Shown piece by piece: positions 26,917-36,498 of a stretch of DNA of 64,000 nt. Source of the stretch: Bacillus sp. NP157 (GTDB lineage: Bacteria; Pseudomonadota; Gammaproteobacteria; Xanthomonadales; Rhodanobacteraceae); NCBI GenBank assembly GCA_018889975.1, contig CP076546.1:1674001-1738000 (forward strand), given 5' to 3'. The notes under the pieces were generated by a model that saw only the letters and a program-made list of their open reading frames with translations, was not told where the DNA came from and searched no databases. The translations under genes and the position numbers were made by a program. The stretch's first letter is position 1, and every line of letters begins with the position of its first letter.

Positions 26917-29900
26917 CCGATCGGCTAACGACGGCGATGTCGACATCCCCGCCTACGCCGAACTGCACGCGCTAAGCGACTTCAGCTTCCAGCGTGGCGC
27001 ATCCAGCGCGCGCGAACTGTTCGAGCGGGCGAAGGACATCGGCTACGCCGCGCTGGCGATCACCGACGAGTGCTCGCTGTCCGGGATCGTGCGCGCCCTC
27101 GAAGCCTCGCTGGAAATGGAACTGCCGCTCATCGTCGGCAGCGAGTTCCGCCTGTCCGACGGCACCGTGCTGGTGCTGCTGGTGGAAAACCAGGCCGGTT
27201 ATACCGAGTTGTGCAGGCTGATCACGCTCGGCCGCCGGCGTGCGCGCAAAGGCACTTACGAGCTGCACCGTGCCGATCTCGAAATCCTCGCCGACGGCCT
27301 ATGCATGCTGTGGGCTCCCGGCTCATGGGCGGCGGGCAGCGTCGCCGCGCATGACGAACGCGCCGCCTGGATCGCCAGGCATTTCAGCGGCCGTGCATGG
27401 CTCGCGGTGGAACTGCATCGCGGCCAGCACGACGACGCCGAGCTCGCCGCGCTGCGCGAGCTGGCCGGTCGCCATGGCTTACCCTGCGTCGCCAGCGGCG
27501 ACGTGCACATGCACCTGCGTCGACGCCGGGCGCTGCAGGACGTGATGACCGCCATCCGCAGCAACCGGCCGCTGGCCGATGCCGGCGACGCCCTGTTCCC
27601 CAACGGCGAACGCCACCTGCGGCGACGCGAAACACTGGCCCGCATCTATCCCGCCGACCTGCTCGCGGAAACCCGGGTGGTCGCGGCGCGCTGCACCGGT
27701 TTCGACATCCGCGGCATCAACTATGTCTACCCGCGCGAACTGGTGCCCGACGGCGTCGACGCCGCGACGCACCTGCGCCAGCTGACCTGGGAAGGCGCCG
27801 CCGCGCGTTGGCCGGACGGCATCGCGGAGGAACAGCGCGACCGCATCGACAAAGAGCTCGCCCTCGTCGCCGCGATGAACTACGAGGCGTTCTTCCTCAC
27901 CGTGCACGACATCGTCCGCTTCGCGCGCTCCCGGCAGATCCTCTGCCAGGGCCGTGGGTCGGCCGCCAATTCCGTGGTCTGTTTCTGCCTGGGCATCACC
28001 GAGGTGAACCCGGTGCAGATCAACACACTGTTCGAACGCTTCATCTCCATCGAGCGCGACGAGCCACCGGACATCGACGTCGACTTCGAGCACGAGCGGC
28101 GCGAGGAAGTGCTGCAATACGTGTTCAACAAATACGGACGGGAACGCGCCGCCCTGGCGGCAACGGTGATCAGCTACCGACGCAAGAGCGCGGCGCGCGA
28201 CGTCGGCCGCGTGCTCGGCCTTTCCGAAGACCAGCTGGACCAGCTCAGCCGCGCCTATTCGCATGCGCACGGCGAGGTGCCCATCACCGTTCGCCTTGCC
28301 GAACGCGGTTTCGACATCACCAGTCGTACGATCCGCCAGCTCGTGGTGCTGGTCGAAGAACTCAACGGCATGCCGCGCCACCTGTCCCAGCACGTGGGCG
28401 GCTTCGTCATTTCCGACACGCCCCTGCATTACCTGGTGCCGGTGGAAAACGCCGCCATGGACGAGCGCACCATCATCCAGTGGGACAAGGACGACCTGGA
28501 GACCATGAAGCTGCTGAAGGTCGATTGCCTGGCACTGGGCATGCTTACCTGCATGCGCAAGGCCATGGACCTGCTACGCAAGCACGACGGCCCGGATTTT
28601 CCCCGCCTGGCCGACATCCCCATGGACGACCCGGCCACCTACGCCATGATCCAGCAAGCCGACACCGTCGGCGTGTTCCAGATCGAATCACGCGCGCAGA
28701 TGTCGATGCTGCCGCGCCTGCTGCCGGCGTGTTACTACGACCTGGTGATCCAGGTGGCGATCGTGCGACCCGGCCCCATCCAGGGCGGCATGGTCCATCC
28801 CTACCTGCAGCGCCGGAAGCTGCCGCCCGAAGAGATCGTCTACGAACACAACGTGCGTCCGGTACTGGAACGCACGCTGGGCGTGCCGATCTTCCAGGAA
28901 CAGGTGATGCACGTGCTACAGGTCGTCGCCGACTTTTCACCGGGCGAATCCGATGAGTTGCGCCGGTCCATGGCGGCCTGGAAACGGCGCGGCGGATTAC
29001 AGAAGTTCGAGCCGAAGATCCGCCGCAACATGGCGAAGAACAACTACTCGCCGGTATTCACCCAGCAGATCATCGACCAGATCCAGGGTTTCGGCAGCTA
29101 CGGTTTTCCCGAATCGCACGCGGCAGGCTTCGCGCTCATCGCCTACGCGTCGTCGTACCTGAAATGCCACCACCCGGCCGTGTTCACCTGCGCCCTGCTC
29201 AACAGCCAGCCGATGGGCTTCTATGCGCCCGCGCAGCTGGTGGCCGACCTGCGCCAGCATGGTGGCGAGGTACGCCCCCCCGACGTCACCACCAGCGAGT
29301 GGGATTGCACGCTCGAACCCTTGCCGAAAAAGCCCGGTGCGTTCGCCTTGCGGCTCGGCCTGCGCATGATCGGCGGCCTCTCCGAAGCGCTGGGCGAGCG
29401 CATCGCCCAGGCCCGTGCCGAAGCGCCATTGCGCGACCTTGCCGACCTGGCGTATCGCGCCGGCCTCAACCGGTTCGAGCGCGAGCGCCTTGCCGATGCC
29501 GGTGCGCTGCGCACGCTGAGTGGGCACCGTCACCGGGCGCGCTGGGAAAGCTCCGGCATCGAACGCGCGCTGCCCCTGTTGGGCGCCGTCGAAGAAGAGC
29601 GGACGACGCTGCGCCCGCCCTCCCTGGCTGAAAACGTTTTCGCCGATTACGCCACGCACGGTCTTTCCTTGACCGCACACCCGGTAAGCCTTGTTCGCAA
29701 GAACTTACTGTCGCGGCGAGCACGCCGGGCGCGCGACCTGGCTGCCATGCGCAACGGGGCCTGGTTACGCCATGCCGGCCTGGTCACGGTGCGCCAGCGC
29801 CCGCAGACGGCCAGCGGCATCACCTTCGTCACGCTGGAGGACGAAACCGGGCAGGTAAACGTTATCGTGCGGCCGAAAGTCGCCGAAGCGTGCCGCCAGG

Positions 29901-30040
29901 CCTTGCTCGATGCCGTGCTTCTGGCCGTCGATGGACAGTGGCAATCCATCGATGGCGTACGCCACCTCGTCGCCCACCGATTGCTGGATTTCAGCGACCT
30001 GCTCCCCTCGCTGGGATCGGTCTCGCGTGACTTCCAGTGA
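26900..30040 (+). CDS. dnaE2: Error-prone DNA polymerase DnaE2 (ImuC)
   Basis: This 1046-residue C-family polymerase has the N-terminal PHP domain (YAELHALSDFSFQRGASSARELFERA), the palm motifs with catalytic acids (PPDIDVDFEHERREEVLQYV) and the finger region (GVPIFQEQVMHVLQV, GFGSYGFPESHAAGFALI). An OB-fold lies near the C-terminus (ITFVTLEDETGQVNVIVRP). It lacks the C-terminal tau-binding extension of DnaE1, which fits its length. It performs SOS-induced translesion synthesis with ImuA and ImuB. ATG 26900 lies within the end of imuB, so the two are translationally coupled. Confidence 0.96.
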   Translation: MAGLPDRSANDGDVDIPAYAELHALSDFSFQRGASSARELFERAKDIGYAALAITDECSLSGIVRALEASLEMELPLIVGSEFRLSDGTVLVLLVENQAGYTELCRLITLGRRRARKGTYELHRADLEILADGLCMLWAPGSWAAGSVAAHDERAAWIARHFSGRAWLAVELHRGQHDDAELAALRELAGRHGLPCVASGDVHMHLRRRRALQDVMTAIRSNRPLADAGDALFPNGERHLRRRETLARIYPADLLAETRVVAARCTGFDIRGINYVYPRELVPDGVDAATHLRQLTWEGAAARWPDGIAEEQRDRIDKELALVAAMNYEAFFLTVHDIVRFARSRQILCQGRGSAANSVVCFCLGITEVNPVQINTLFERFISIERDEPPDIDVDFEHERREEVLQYVFNKYGRERAALAATVISYRRKSAARDVGRVLGLSEDQLDQLSRAYSHAHGEVPITVRLAERGFDITSRTIRQLVVLVEELNGMPRHLSQHVGGFVISDTPLHYLVPVENAAMDERTIIQWDKDDLETMKLLKVDCLALGMLTCMRKAMDLLRKHDGPDFPRLADIPMDDPATYAMIQQADTVGVFQIESRAQMSMLPRLLPACYYDLVIQVAIVRPGPIQGGMVHPYLQRRKLPPEEIVYEHNVRPVLERTLGVPIFQEQVMHVLQVVADFSPGESDELRRSMAAWKRRGGLQKFEPKIRRNMAKNNYSPVFTQQIIDQIQGFGSYGFPESHAAGFALIAYASSYLKCHHPAVFTCALLNSQPMGFYAPAQLVADLRQHGGEVRPPDVTTSEWDCTLEPLPKKPGAFALRLGLRMIGGLSEALGERIAQARAEAPLRDLADLAYRAGLNRFERERLADAGALRTLSGHRHRARWESSGIERALPLLGAVEEERTTLRPPSLAENVFADYATHGLSLTAHPVSLVRKNLLSRRARRARDLAAMRNGAWLRHAGLVTVRQRPQTASGITFVTLEDETGQVNVIVRPKVAEACRQALLDAVLLAVDGQWQSIDGVRHLVAHRLLDFSDLLPSLGSVSRDFQ

Positions 30041-30280
30041 CGTGCGTCACGGTGACGGAAGACTCACGCCGCAAGTTCTTCGCCGTCACTTAACCGATCG
30101 TAATTTTCACCTGAACGGTTGCCTAGGACTCGCAGTGCGAGACCTCCTCTGTTCATCGGAAAAGCGATAGCGTCTGCACCGACCGCACACATTTGGTCTG
30201 TAAGCGAGCGAAGCCTTCGCGCCAGGCATCGCCGTCATGAACCCAGGGCGCTTCCTACAAAGCTTCAGGAGAGATTCGTC

Positions 30281-30547
30281 ATGCGCAACACGAAACTGAT
30301 CCTCGCCATGCTCGCCGGCTGTACCGTCATGAGCGGCGCCGCCTTCGCGCAGGATGCTGCTTCGAAGTCCTCGCCGATGTCGTCGTCCAGCTCGGCCACG
30401 CCGACGCACAGCACCAGCGGCTCGATGGACAAGACGGGCAGCGAGAACGGCTCCATGAAGTCCACCCACAAGAAGCACAAGAAGAGCAGCGCCGCTTCGT
30501 CGAGCTCGAGCGCCATGCCGGCGAAGTCCTCGTCGTCGGGTATGTAA
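30281..30547 (+). CDS. Small secreted Ser/Lys-rich protein
   Basis: This 88-residue protein has a clear signal peptide (MRNTKLILAMLAGCTVMSGA, cleavage near AFA-QD) followed by a low-complexity mature part of Ser, Lys, Thr and Met, including HKKHKKSSAA and two runs of five Ser. It has no Cys after the signal, so it is probably periplasmic and disordered. The start is supported by AGGAGAG at 8 bases, and a strong terminator follows. Similar short Ser/Lys-rich secreted proteins occur in this order but are uncharacterised; cation or polyanion binding is only a guess. Confidence 0.75.
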   Translation: MRNTKLILAMLAGCTVMSGAAFAQDAASKSSPMSSSSSATPTHSTSGSMDKTGSENGSMKSTHKKHKKSSAASSSSSAMPAKSSSSGM

Positions 30548-30584
30548 GACGGTCCGTCCGCACTTTCGCGGGCACGTGAGATAG

Positions 30585-30616
30585 AAAAGCCGACGCCTTT
30601 GGGCGTCGGCTTTTTT
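30585..30616 (+). terminator. Rho-independent terminator after the Ser/Lys-rich protein gene
   Basis: AAAAGCCGACGCC and GGCGTCGGCTTTT pair around a TTTG loop, followed by further T residues. Because the stem starts with A and ends with T runs, it could serve both strands. Confidence 0.93.
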
Positions 30617-30649
30617 CGTGGGGAAGCGCCGGGCACGTCGTGACGACGT

Positions 30650-30862
30650 TTACAGGACGTGGATGGTTTCGTCGTCGATGGCGACGACCTGGCCTGCGCG
30701 GATCTTGCAGGTCTTGCGCAGCTCGATGGCGCCATCCACGGTGACCAGCCCGTCGGCGACCAGGTGCTTGCCTTCGCCGCCGCTGGCCGCGATACCGGCA
30801 AGCTTCAGCAGCTGGTTCAGTTCGACATAGTCGCCTTCGAGGTGGAACGTCTGCGCGGGCAT
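30650..30862 (-). CDS. S4-domain RNA-binding protein (YbcJ-like)
   Basis: This 70-residue protein is essentially one S4 domain: FHLEGDYVELNQLLKLAGIA, GEGKHLVADGLVTVDGA and ELRKTCKIRAGQVV. It matches YbcJ of E. coli in length and order. YbcJ-type proteins bind structured RNA, with no defined process. ATG 30862 matches the YbcJ start; in-frame ATGs at 30883 and 30904 overlap the end of the MBL gene and none has a clear Shine-Dalgarno. It is probably co-transcribed with the MBL gene upstream. Confidence 0.85.
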   Translation of the reverse strand: MPAQTFHLEGDYVELNQLLKLAGIAASGGEGKHLVADGLVTVDGAIELRKTCKIRAGQVVAIDDETIHVL

Positions 30863-30893
30863 GGCGGTGTCATTCAATGGCATGGGCCGCACA

Positions 30894-31880
30894 TTAAAGC
30901 GCAATCCGGCCGCCGATGCGCAGCAACATGAAGTCGTCCGGGGTCATCCCCTCGCTGGCCAACGCCTCGGCCAGCAGCCGCGGCGGCTCGTCGAGCTGGT
31001 CGTCGGCCAGTTCGAACACGCCCCAATGGATGGCAAAGGACCGCCGACAGCCAATCTCCCGGTGCAGGCGCAGCGCCTCCGCCGGGTCCACGTGTTGTCC
31101 ATGCATGAACCAGCGTGGCGCGTAGGCCCCGATCGGGATCGCCGCCAGGTCGATGGCACCGACGCGACGGCCGATCTCGGCCAGCTTGTCGGAATAGCCG
31201 GTGTCCCCGGCAAACCAAAAGCGGAAACCGTCCTGTGCCATCACCCAGCCGCCCCACAACGAGCGGTTGCGGTCCCACAGGGTGCGCGCACTCCAGTGCC
31301 GCGCAGGCACGAAGGTGAACACGCTGCCGCCCACCTCGGTCGATGCCCACCAGTCCAGCTCGCGCACGTTGCCGATGCGCTCGCGGTCGAACCAGCGCTT
31401 GAGCCCCAGCGGAACCAGGAACACCGCCTGCGGGAAACGCTGGGCGATGGCCCGTACGCTGTCCCGGTCCAGGTGGTCGTAATGGTTGTGAGAGATCACC
31501 ACCACGTCGATGCGTGGCAGCGCGGCCACTTCGACAGGGGTTGGCGTGCGCCGCAGGGGGCCGGCAAAGGAAAGCGGCGATGCTCGCTTGCCCAGCACGG
31601 GATCGGTGATGACCGTGAGCCCCTGGCGCCGGACCAGGTTGGTCGCATGCCCCAGCCACCACGCGGCATCGTCGGCGCCGGAGAAATCGGCCGGCTGCCA
31701 CCAGCGCTGGGCAAACGCTTCATAGCCGCCCACCGGTGGCCGAGGCAGGTTTTGCTCCTTGCGCTCGCGCCGCCAGCGCTTCAATCCGCCCGGCGGGCGG
31801 GTATCGGGTTCGAGGTTACGGAAGCCATCCGTGGCGTGATGCGCCTTGGACGCATCGAAGTAAGGGTTCGTCCAGGCCAT
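30894..31880 (-). CDS. Metallo-beta-lactamase-fold hydrolase (UlaG/NAPE-PLD-like)
   Basis: This 328-residue protein has the di-metal motif HNHYDHLD near residue 155, WWLGHATNLVRRQGLTVITDPVL before it, and later ligands in WFAGDTGYSD and AIHWGVFELADD. This pattern fits the RomA/NAPE-PLD-like or UlaG-like branch. No signal peptide is seen from MAWTNPYFDASKAHH. The substrate is unknown; relatives hydrolyse phosphodiesters or lactones. The ORF extends 19 codons upstream, but ATG 31880 begins the conserved NPYFD sequence. Confidence 0.88.
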   Translation of the reverse strand: MAWTNPYFDASKAHHATDGFRNLEPDTRPPGGLKRWRRERKEQNLPRPPVGGYEAFAQRWWQPADFSGADDAAWWLGHATNLVRRQGLTVITDPVLGKRASPLSFAGPLRRTPTPVEVAALPRIDVVVISHNHYDHLDRDSVRAIAQRFPQAVFLVPLGLKRWFDRERIGNVRELDWWASTEVGGSVFTFVPARHWSARTLWDRNRSLWGGWVMAQDGFRFWFAGDTGYSDKLAEIGRRVGAIDLAAIPIGAYAPRWFMHGQHVDPAEALRLHREIGCRRSFAIHWGVFELADDQLDEPPRLLAEALASEGMTPDDFMLLRIGGRIAL

Positions 31881-31939
31881 GCCGTGCCTTCGTGGAGGGG
31901 TCAGGCAAGACCTGCGGCCCCCACGGGTTCGGTTCAAGG

Positions 31940-32356
31940 TCAGTCGACGTCGACGCGACGCACCTGGGCCAGCCAGTCTTCGAGGTTGTAGTAATTGCTG
32001 ACCCGCGAAATCTTGCCGTTGGCCACTTCGAAGAAGGCGCCGCCCGGCAGGACATAGCTCTGGCCCTGGGCCAGCGGCAGGCCTTCGTCCGTCGCCTTGT
32101 ACAGGCCGTGGACCATGAACTCCGCCGCCGCACGGTCGCCCTTTTCATTCGCCATCAGCACGATCTGCCGGATCTGCTCGGAGTAGCTGACGTTCATGCG
32201 TTCGAGGAACGCGGCGAAGCGCGCACGGCCGGTTTCACGGCCGCCCTGGTTCACGTCGTGGGCCACGTGCTCGTCCAGCAGGTCGAGCATGCCGGTCCAG
32301 TCGGCACGGTTGAAAGCATCGTAGTAGCGGCGGATCAGGTCGATCGTGTCGTTCAT
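31940..32356 (-). CDS. NTF2-like (SnoaL/ketosteroid isomerase fold) protein
   Basis: This 138-residue protein reads as a single cone-shaped NTF2 fold: IRRYYDAFNRADWTGMLDLL at the start, GRARFAAFLERMNVSYSEQ, FMVHGLYKA and a typical ending SNYYNLEDWLAQV. No catalytic role can be assigned. It starts eight bases after the stop of the formaldehyde dehydrogenase gene, so it is probably in that operon and may take part in aldehyde metabolism. Confidence 0.82.
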   Translation of the reverse strand: MNDTIDLIRRYYDAFNRADWTGMLDLLDEHVAHDVNQGGRETGRARFAAFLERMNVSYSEQIRQIVLMANEKGDRAAAEFMVHGLYKATDEGLPLAQGQSYVLPGGAFFEVANGKISRVSNYYNLEDWLAQVRRVDVD

Positions 32357-32364
32357 GGGCTAAC

Positions 32365-33483
<1,119 letters not shown>

Positions 33484-33607
33484 TCATTCCTCTTACAATG
33501 GCAGCGGACACCGGCCGGAGCCGGATAGAACGTGGATTCTAGCCAGCCTTGGCGTCGCCGATTAGTCATTCGCGCCGACAAGCATCTTTTACCGGGAGCA
33601 AAGATCG

Positions 33608-34504
33608 ATGCGCGCGTGGGATGGAATGGACGCCTTCGTCGAGGTCGTCCGCCTCGGCAGTTTTTCGGCGGCGGCCCGCCACCTGGGCCTGTCCACGGCG
33701 TTCGTCAGCCGCGCCGTCAGCGCCCTGGAACTGCGGCTGGGCGCCCAACTGCTGCATCGGACCACGCGGAAGCTGCGCCTCACGGATGCCGGCCGGCTCT
33801 ACTACGAACACGCGCGACACCTGCTCGAGGGCTTCGACGCGGCCGACGAAGCCATCGCCGACTTCCAGGAAGGCCTGCGTGGCAGCCTGCGGATCAGCCT
33901 GGCGACCACCTACGGCGAGCGCTACGTGGCCCCGCTGGTCAACGAATTCCTCGCCCTGCACCCGCAGCTCGGCGTGGACATGGACTTTTCCAACCGCAAC
34001 GTCGACCTGATCGAGGAAGGCTACGACCTCACGGTACGGACGGGTTTGTTGGCCGATTCCAACCTGGTCGCACGCCGGCTCGGCGAACGACGCCTGTTCG
34101 TCGTGGCCTCGCCGGACTACCTGGCTGGCCGCCCGCTCCCGCGCTCGCCGGACGACCTGGCCGACCACCAGCTGCTGCTGGGCACCGCCAGTCACTGGAT
34201 CTTTGTCGAGGATGGCCAGCCACGGCAACGCCCGGTGCGTGGCCGTTACCGGGCCAGCTCGGGGCAGGCCCTGCTCGATGCGGCCCTGCGTGGGCTGGGG
34301 ATCGCCCAGCTGCCCGACTTCTATGTCGAGCGCGCCCTGGCCGGCGGCCAGCTGGTTTCCTTGCTGGACGCGTGGCGCGACGAGAACGGCGCCGTCTGGC
34401 TGGTTTACCCGCGCAGTCGCCACCTCTCACCCAAGGTGCGCCAACTGGCGGACTTCTTATGTGAACGGTTGCAAACACCGCCGTGGCAGTTATCCGGCGA
34501 TTGA
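33608..34504 (+). CDS. LysR-type transcriptional regulator
   Basis: This 298-residue regulator has the N-terminal LysR helix-turn-helix (FVEVVRLGSFSAAARHLGLS, VSRAVSALELRLGAQLLHRT) and a periplasmic-binding-like effector domain (LRGSLRISLATTYGERYVAP, DLTVRTGLLADSNLVARRLG). It belongs to the large AaeR/DsdC-like branch that often regulates a divergent gene. The gene across the 130-base gap is frmA, so control of formaldehyde detoxification is possible but unproven. A short inverted repeat follows the stop at 34527-34544. Confidence 0.9.
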   Translation: MRAWDGMDAFVEVVRLGSFSAAARHLGLSTAFVSRAVSALELRLGAQLLHRTTRKLRLTDAGRLYYEHARHLLEGFDAADEAIADFQEGLRGSLRISLATTYGERYVAPLVNEFLALHPQLGVDMDFSNRNVDLIEEGYDLTVRTGLLADSNLVARRLGERRLFVVASPDYLAGRPLPRSPDDLADHQLLLGTASHWIFVEDGQPRQRPVRGRYRASSGQALLDAALRGLGIAQLPDFYVERALAGGQLVSLLDAWRDENGAVWLVYPRSRHLSPKVRQLADFLCERLQTPPWQLSGD

Positions 34505-34892
34505 GTTAAACTCTGGTTAACGGATACGTTCGGTCCTGCGAACGAAACCCGGCGGCACGGTAGTCGATAGGTATGGCCCATCGGACCGATTGGAAAAAAG
34601 ATTGAACCTTTTCCTTACGGCCGCTGTCCAAGACTTTAATGATTGAAGCCCTTGAAACCGCTCAGGGGCCCTCAATAAAGGGCGAGACGAAACTTGCTAG
34701 TTCAGTAATTCGCTGCAAAATCGGCATGACGAAAGACTAACGAAGCGATTGTTCACCAAACGAAACGGATCGACGCGAATTGGTTAACTACCGGGATGTC
34801 CCGGGCCAGCGTAAGGTCCCCACCACGCCAGAGACCGGCGGCGTGGCGATGACAGAACCAACCGGTCATACAAGAGACTGGGAGACTATGAA
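34505..34892. other. Long, hairpin-rich non-coding leader before the 53-residue peptide gene
   Basis: No gene is visible in this 388-base gap. It holds CGTTCG-6-CGAACG at 34527-34544 (perhaps the LysR-gene terminator), the hairpin CCGGGATGTCCCGG at 34791-34804, and a stem CCACGCC (34823-34829) with GGCGTGG (34840-34846). The middle part is AT-richer than the surroundings. Immediately before the peptide gene is a two-codon ORF (ATG AAA TGA, 34888-34896) whose stop overlaps the peptide start. The features suggest a structured 5' leader. Confidence 0.5.
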
Positions 34893-35054
34893 ATGAACGA
34901 ACTTCGCAACGAATACGGCATCACCACCTTCGAATACTCGGCTGGCTATCGCGTTTCCGACGCGTCCAGCGGCCTGGATCTCTTCGGCGGCGAAATGGAC
35001 GGTTACGACTGGCTCGGCGAAGTCGCCAACCGCCTGAACTCCGAAGGTCTCTAA
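34893..35054 (+). CDS. Small acidic peptide (53 residues), unknown
   Basis: This small gene starts at ATG 34893, 8 bases after GGGAG, and ends at TAA. The product begins MNELRNEYGITTFEYSAGYR and ends EVANRLNSEGL. It has about ten acidic residues, three Arg, no Lys, no Cys, and a Gly/Asp-rich centre (GLDLFGGEMDGYDWLG). There is no signal peptide or membrane helix. Codon use matches the host. I do not recognise the family. The two-codon ORF overlapping its start, and the long structured leader, suggest regulated translation. It could be a small regulator, a modified peptide precursor or a structural peptide; nothing visible decides. Confidence 0.68.
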   Translation: MNELRNEYGITTFEYSAGYRVSDASSGLDLFGGEMDGYDWLGEVANRLNSEGL

Positions 35055-35066
35055 GCAGCGATCGCC

Positions 35067-35147
35067 GTAGGAGCGACCTGGGCGCGAGCGCTTTAGCGGC
35101 TCATCCCAGTCCGCGCTTCCGAAGGCCGCGGCCCTGCCCGCTCCTAC
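35067..35147. repeat. Degenerate REP pair after the 53-residue peptide gene
   Basis: GTAGGAGCGACCTGGGCGCG at 35067 and an inverted GCTCCTAC at 35140-35147 form a family A derivative with diverged arms around about 60 bases. It is followed at 35171-35196 by GAAGGCCCGCC pairing with GGCGGGCCTTC, a likely terminator for the DUF6496 gene on the other strand. Confidence 0.6.
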
Positions 35148-35170
35148 CCGTTACGCGCTTTGACTCTCAA

Positions 35171-35196
35171 GAAGGCCCGCCCATGGCGGGCCTTCT
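35171..35196 (-). terminator. Probable terminator of the DUF6496 gene
   Basis: An 11-bp stem (GAAGGCCCGCC/GGCGGGCCTTC) lies 26 bases past the stop of the downstream minus-strand gene, followed on that strand by TTGAGAG. The T tract is weak, so termination may be partial. Confidence 0.5.
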
Positions 35197-35221
35197 GCGT
35201 GTCGGAAGTCAGCGCCCGCGA

Positions 35222-35809
35222 TCAGGACGCCTTCTTCGCACGTGTCCGCGCCGCCTTCTTTGCCGCCGTCTTGCGGCCAGCCGCACCCTTGGTCTTCGCC
35301 GCCTTCTTCGCCGCCGTGGACTTGCTAGCCGAAGTCCGCCTGGCCGCGCTCTTCTTCGCCTGCGCCGATAAGGCGCGCGTCGATGCCGCAGAACTGCCCT
35401 CGCGCTTCAGCGCCCTGGTCGAAGCACGCTTCCGCGCCGTCGACGTCTTCGCGGTCGCCTTCCTGGCGGTAGCCTTCTTAGTCGCGGCCTTCTTCGCCGG
35501 GACCTTCTTTACCGGGGCCTTCCTGGCCGCTGACTTCCTGGCCGTCGACTTCTTCGCGGCGGCCCGCGTCTCCTGCGCCGCCTTTTTTTTCGTGGCCTTG
35601 CTTGCCGTCCTGGCAGGCTTCGCCTTCACGCCGGCCCGGCGGGCCTTAGACAGCCCGATCGCGATCGCCTGCTTCGCCGATCGCGCGCCGTGCTTACCCT
35701 CGCGAACGTGCTCGATTTCCTCGTGAACGAACTCGCCGGCCTGGCTCGACGCCGACTTCCCCTCGCGCTTGTCCCGCGCTGCCTTGGCGATGGTTTTCTT
35801 CTCGGGCAT
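35222..35809 (-). CDS. DUF6496 protein with histone H1-like Lys/Ala repeat tail
   Basis: This 195-residue protein has a conserved N-terminal domain (KKTIAKAARDKREGKSASSQ, HEEIEHVREGKHGARSAKQA) followed by about 130 residues of Lys/Ala/Arg/Thr/Ser repeats such as AAKKSTARKSAARKAPVKKV. The N-terminal part matches DUF6496; the tail is like eukaryotic histone H1 C-termini and bacterial Hc1/AlgP-type DNA-binding tails. It probably binds DNA or RNA non-specifically. The tail's repeats make it prone to length change. The start ATG 35809 is preceded by an AGGAGG-like site (read on the minus strand). Confidence 0.88.
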   Translation of the reverse strand: MPEKKTIAKAARDKREGKSASSQAGEFVHEEIEHVREGKHGARSAKQAIAIGLSKARRAGVKAKPARTASKATKKKAAQETRAAAKKSTARKSAARKAPVKKVPAKKAATKKATARKATAKTSTARKRASTRALKREGSSAASTRALSAQAKKSAARRTSASKSTAAKKAAKTKGAAGRKTAAKKAARTRAKKAS

Positions 35810-35854
35810 GAAGAATCCTCCTAGCTGTGATCAAACGCGCTGCAATCGGACGGG

Positions 35855-36064
35855 TCAGGGGATCCGGACGTCGAGCGCCTCCGGCGGTGCCACCGGTGTC
35901 TGGCCGTCGCCGCCTTCCGGATCGTCGGGATGGGCAGGACGCGTACCGGGCTGATCGCGCGACGGATCGACGCCTGGCATTTCAGGACGCGGGCGCGTCG
36001 GCTGTTCTTCTTCGGGTGACGCGGGCACGTGGGCCGGCATATCGGGAACAGGGGGGCGCTGCAT
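35855..36064 (-). CDS. Small Pro-rich acidic hypothetical protein
   Basis: This 69-residue protein begins MQRPPVPDMPAHVPASPEEE and is about one quarter Pro, with many Asp, Glu and Arg, so it should be disordered and cytosolic. ATG 36064 has GAGGACC upstream; the same frame is open to 36181 but there it is Cys/His-rich non-natural sequence. It lies 46 bases upstream of the DUF6496 gene, on the same strand. Proteins of this kind are listed as hypothetical in the order; I do not know a function. Confidence 0.55.
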   Translation of the reverse strand: MQRPPVPDMPAHVPASPEEEQPTRPRPEMPGVDPSRDQPGTRPAHPDDPEGGDGQTPVAPPEALDVRIP

Positions 36065-36315
36065 CACGTGGTCGGTCCTCGGTTTCAACAAAATCGAGAC
36101 TACAAATGGATGGCGTGATGCCTTTGTGTGTTTGGTGACATGGAGTCCAGCGACATCGAATGCACAACAGCAGCACGGCACGGGCGAATCAGGAAATTAC
36201 GGCGTCTCACACGCCTACGGTGAATAACGACGCACGCGCGCTTCACGCATCCCTGATGCGTAAAACGAGAAAACCTTTAGCGCTGCGAACCGCGCAGAGC
36301 AACCAGGGATTCATC

Positions 36316-36498
36316 ATGGACAAGAACCGTACCGAAGGCATGAAACACGAGGTAAAGGGCGCCGTGAAGGAAGCCACCGGCAAGATCACCGGTAACCATG
36401 CGAAGGAAGCGGCCGGCAACATCGAGAAGAATGCGGGCAAGGTGCAGAAGGAAGTCGGCAAGGCTGCCGACCATGCACGTGACCGCGACCGTCATTGA
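36316..36498 (+). CDS. CsbD-family general stress protein
   Basis: This 60-residue, highly charged protein matches CsbD: MDKNRTEGMKHEVKGAVKEA, then GKITGNHAKEAAGNIEKNAG. CsbD proteins are abundant in general stress or stationary phase in many bacteria, with no defined biochemical role. ATG 36316 is in the ORF that opens at 36160 and matches the family start. Its last seven bases overlap the end of the convergent acyltransferase gene. The stem-loop immediately after its stop lies in that gene's coding sequence. Confidence 0.92.
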   Translation: MDKNRTEGMKHEVKGAVKEATGKITGNHAKEAAGNIEKNAGKVQKEVGKAADHARDRDRH

